This document shows positions 63,801-64,000 of a stretch of DNA of 64,000 bases, one piece after another. Below the pieces are notes generated by a model. That model was not told the origin of the DNA. It saw only the letters and a list, made by a program, of their open reading frames with translations, and made no database searches. The translations under genes and the position numbers were made by a program. Position 1 is the stretch's first letter. Every line of letters starts with the position of its first letter. Location: assembly GCA_019359235.1 (NCBI GenBank), contig JAHHHT010000014.1:1-64000 (forward strand), written 5' to 3'. The DNA is from Oscillatoria princeps RMCB-10 (lineage in GTDB: Bacteria > Cyanobacteriota > Cyanobacteriia > Cyanobacteriales > Oscillatoriaceae).

Positions 63801-64000
63801 GGAATGTGCGAATTGAAGCAGTGCAAGAGCTAGCGCGGGGGTGGAAAAATGACCCAGATACCTTACCCTGGCTCAAAGAACGCGCCCGCACGGATGATAA
63901 TTGGGCTGTGCGAAAAGCAGCAGTGCAAGAGCTAGCGCGGGGGTGGAAAGATGACCCAGATACCTTACCCATGCTCAAAAAACGCGCCCGCACGGATGAT
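60863..64000 (+). CDS. NACHT-domain NTPase with HEAT-like repeats (3' end outside window)
   Basis: At least 1046 residues; no stop before the right edge. The N-terminus (MVDWLVVWGVTQAVGFAFKP ... KDAGKDFVKDLFKDCL) is a helical segment seen in many cyanobacterial NACHT proteins. P-loop VVILGDPGSGKST at about 61732-61770; NACHT Walker B AIVMFDGLDEVFD (about 61978); further motif NPLLLTMMAILNRN. C-terminal HEAT-like region with units of 34 residues (102 bp) starting at 63155, 63257, 63359 and so on to 63971; consensus WLKERARTDDxWxVRxAAVQELARGWKxDPDTLP. Probable STAND immune-type protein in which the repeats sense a target. Confidence 0.9.
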   Translation, partial: MVDWLVVWGVTQAVGFAFKPILEDLAKDAGKDFVKDLFKDCLKSVLHLPSKEPLEIAAGKALKYFLQLVQQELEDADVDEQGVKDYTQPLKQFIKDTSVAEILGSAFKEDCPRLDTRTLSQTWKDLNLPALPDNFDWERVAKRYLKRAKAIRQESDELREIISSQNLDSAAESLRQQTGITPDFDLRKHQEGIRERYGNLKLDSFDTTGSAYNALKLWRMFIPQNVRESQEFLPKVYDIPKEYQRRLRESGELEAELLPDELERHREVYSQQPVRSVLEVVQEPSYKYVVILGDPGSGKSTLLQYLALEWAELPVKELSERPIPLLVELRTYMINRDKNQCKDFLEFFHKGTGIVCRLNQHDLHEWLKAGNAIVMFDGLDEVFDPKSREEVIADIHRFTNDYPNVRVIVTSRVIGYKPQRLRDAEFRHFVLQDLEPEQIQEFISRWHDLTFNDEADKVRKRERLQKAIEESSAIRELAGNPLLLTMMAILNRNQELPRDRPELYNQASRVLLHQWDIERALSEDSRLDPKTIDYKDKQAMLRQVAYAMQGNEKGLAGNLISGSDLETILIRALKSIEVSDARTVARVLINQLRVRNFILCSWGGDYYAFVHRTFLEYFCAWEFVERFGKRGAEGGLSLEQLKTEVFGAHWRDESWHEVLRLIAGMVDAQFAGEIIEYLMGEAGEGDKFMNRFLAAGCLAEVRNRTQIQATATKLLAKLKGLTKYDLNYYYDYSYREETELVREIRTRAVAAIATAWQDDGQILSWLKERAGTDDDWDVRIAAVQELAWGWKDHPDTLPWLKERARTDDNGALRQAAVEELARGWKNDPDTLPWLKERARTDDNWDVREAAVRELAWGWKDHPDTLPWLKERARTDDNWNVRIAAVQELARGWKNDPDTLPWLKERARTDDDWTVRYAAVQELARGWKDHPDTLPWLKERARTDDDSAVRIEAVQELARGWKNDPDTLPWLKERARTDDNWNVRIEAVQELARGWKNDPDTLPWLKERARTDDNWAVRKAAVQELARGWKDDPDTLPMLKKRARTDD
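63155..64000. repeat. 102-bp coding repeats in the NACHT gene
   Basis: Eight full units and a partial ninth, each starting TGGCTCAAAGAACGCGCC (the last ATGCTCAAAAAACGCG). Units after the first are almost identical, differing mainly in the codons after GATGATAAT/GAT and in GAT-CAC versus AAT-GAC. This indicates recent expansion or gene conversion. Confidence 0.95.

Overview
The window is chromosomal DNA from a cyanobacterium, most likely a filamentous, repeat-rich Oscillatoriales-type strain. The evidence is a cyanobacterial zeta-carotene desaturase, a Tic22-like protein, a GUN4-domain kinase, DUF4347/RTX giant proteins, the Sll1077-type guanidine operon, scattered HIP1-like GCGATCGC sites, and very abundant short tandem and palindromic repeats between genes.

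Layout. 1-2.6 kb: a 21-bp tandem array, crtQ and an SRPBCC protein. 2.6-9.7 kb: three tandem leucine-rich-repeat-variant (LRV) genes; the second and third are a recent duplication that differ by two small transposon-like insertions, so each copy shows the empty site of the other. 9.9-12.5 kb: a MoxR-type AAA+ ATPase and a metallopeptidase/vWA-like protein, separated by an inverted pair of the same small element. 12.8-15.4 kb (minus): 2Fe-2S ferredoxin, cobyric acid synthase and a small conserved protein. 15.6-21.1 kb: a guanidine-I (ykkC) riboswitch followed by guanidine hydrolase gdmH, its HypA/HypB-type nickel chaperones and an ABC transporter whose permease gene is frameshifted. 21.5-25 kb: two tandem peroxiredoxin Q genes and a C39-like protease with five SH3-like repeats.

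25.3-40.6 kb: an ABC-2 permease and a DrrA-type ATPase, normally neighbours, lie about 13 kb apart. Between them are an NB-ARC/kinase/FecR-like operon and three DUF4347 genes (one giant and intact, two damaged) plus a duplicated fragment of the drrA 3' end. 40.8-43.7 kb: a RES/Xre toxin-antitoxin pair with a frameshifted toxin, a GUN4 Ser/Thr kinase carrying an intergenic repeat inside its catalytic domain, and a HicB-like protein. 43.7-49.9 kb: haem A synthesis (ctaB, ctaA) divergent from cytochrome c oxidase (ctaC, ctaD, ctaE). 50.7-57.5 kb: a putative defence region with a single-chain restriction-modification enzyme, an HNH-DEAD helicase and two small HNH proteins, the last overlapping a tRNA-Pro(TGG). 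58-60 kb: Tic22-like and prmC. 60.9 kb to the end: a NACHT NTPase with nearly identical 34-residue repeats, cut by the window edge.

The best-understood unit is the guanidine operon: the riboswitch senses guanidine, GdmH hydrolyses it, HypA/HypB load nickel and the ABC transporter presumably imports it. The most interesting less-described candidates are the LRV-MoxR-vWA cluster with rapidly changing repeat number, the NB-ARC/kinase/FecR operon, and the DUF4347/drrA rearrangement. All functions are inferred from motifs and known families; no database search was possible.
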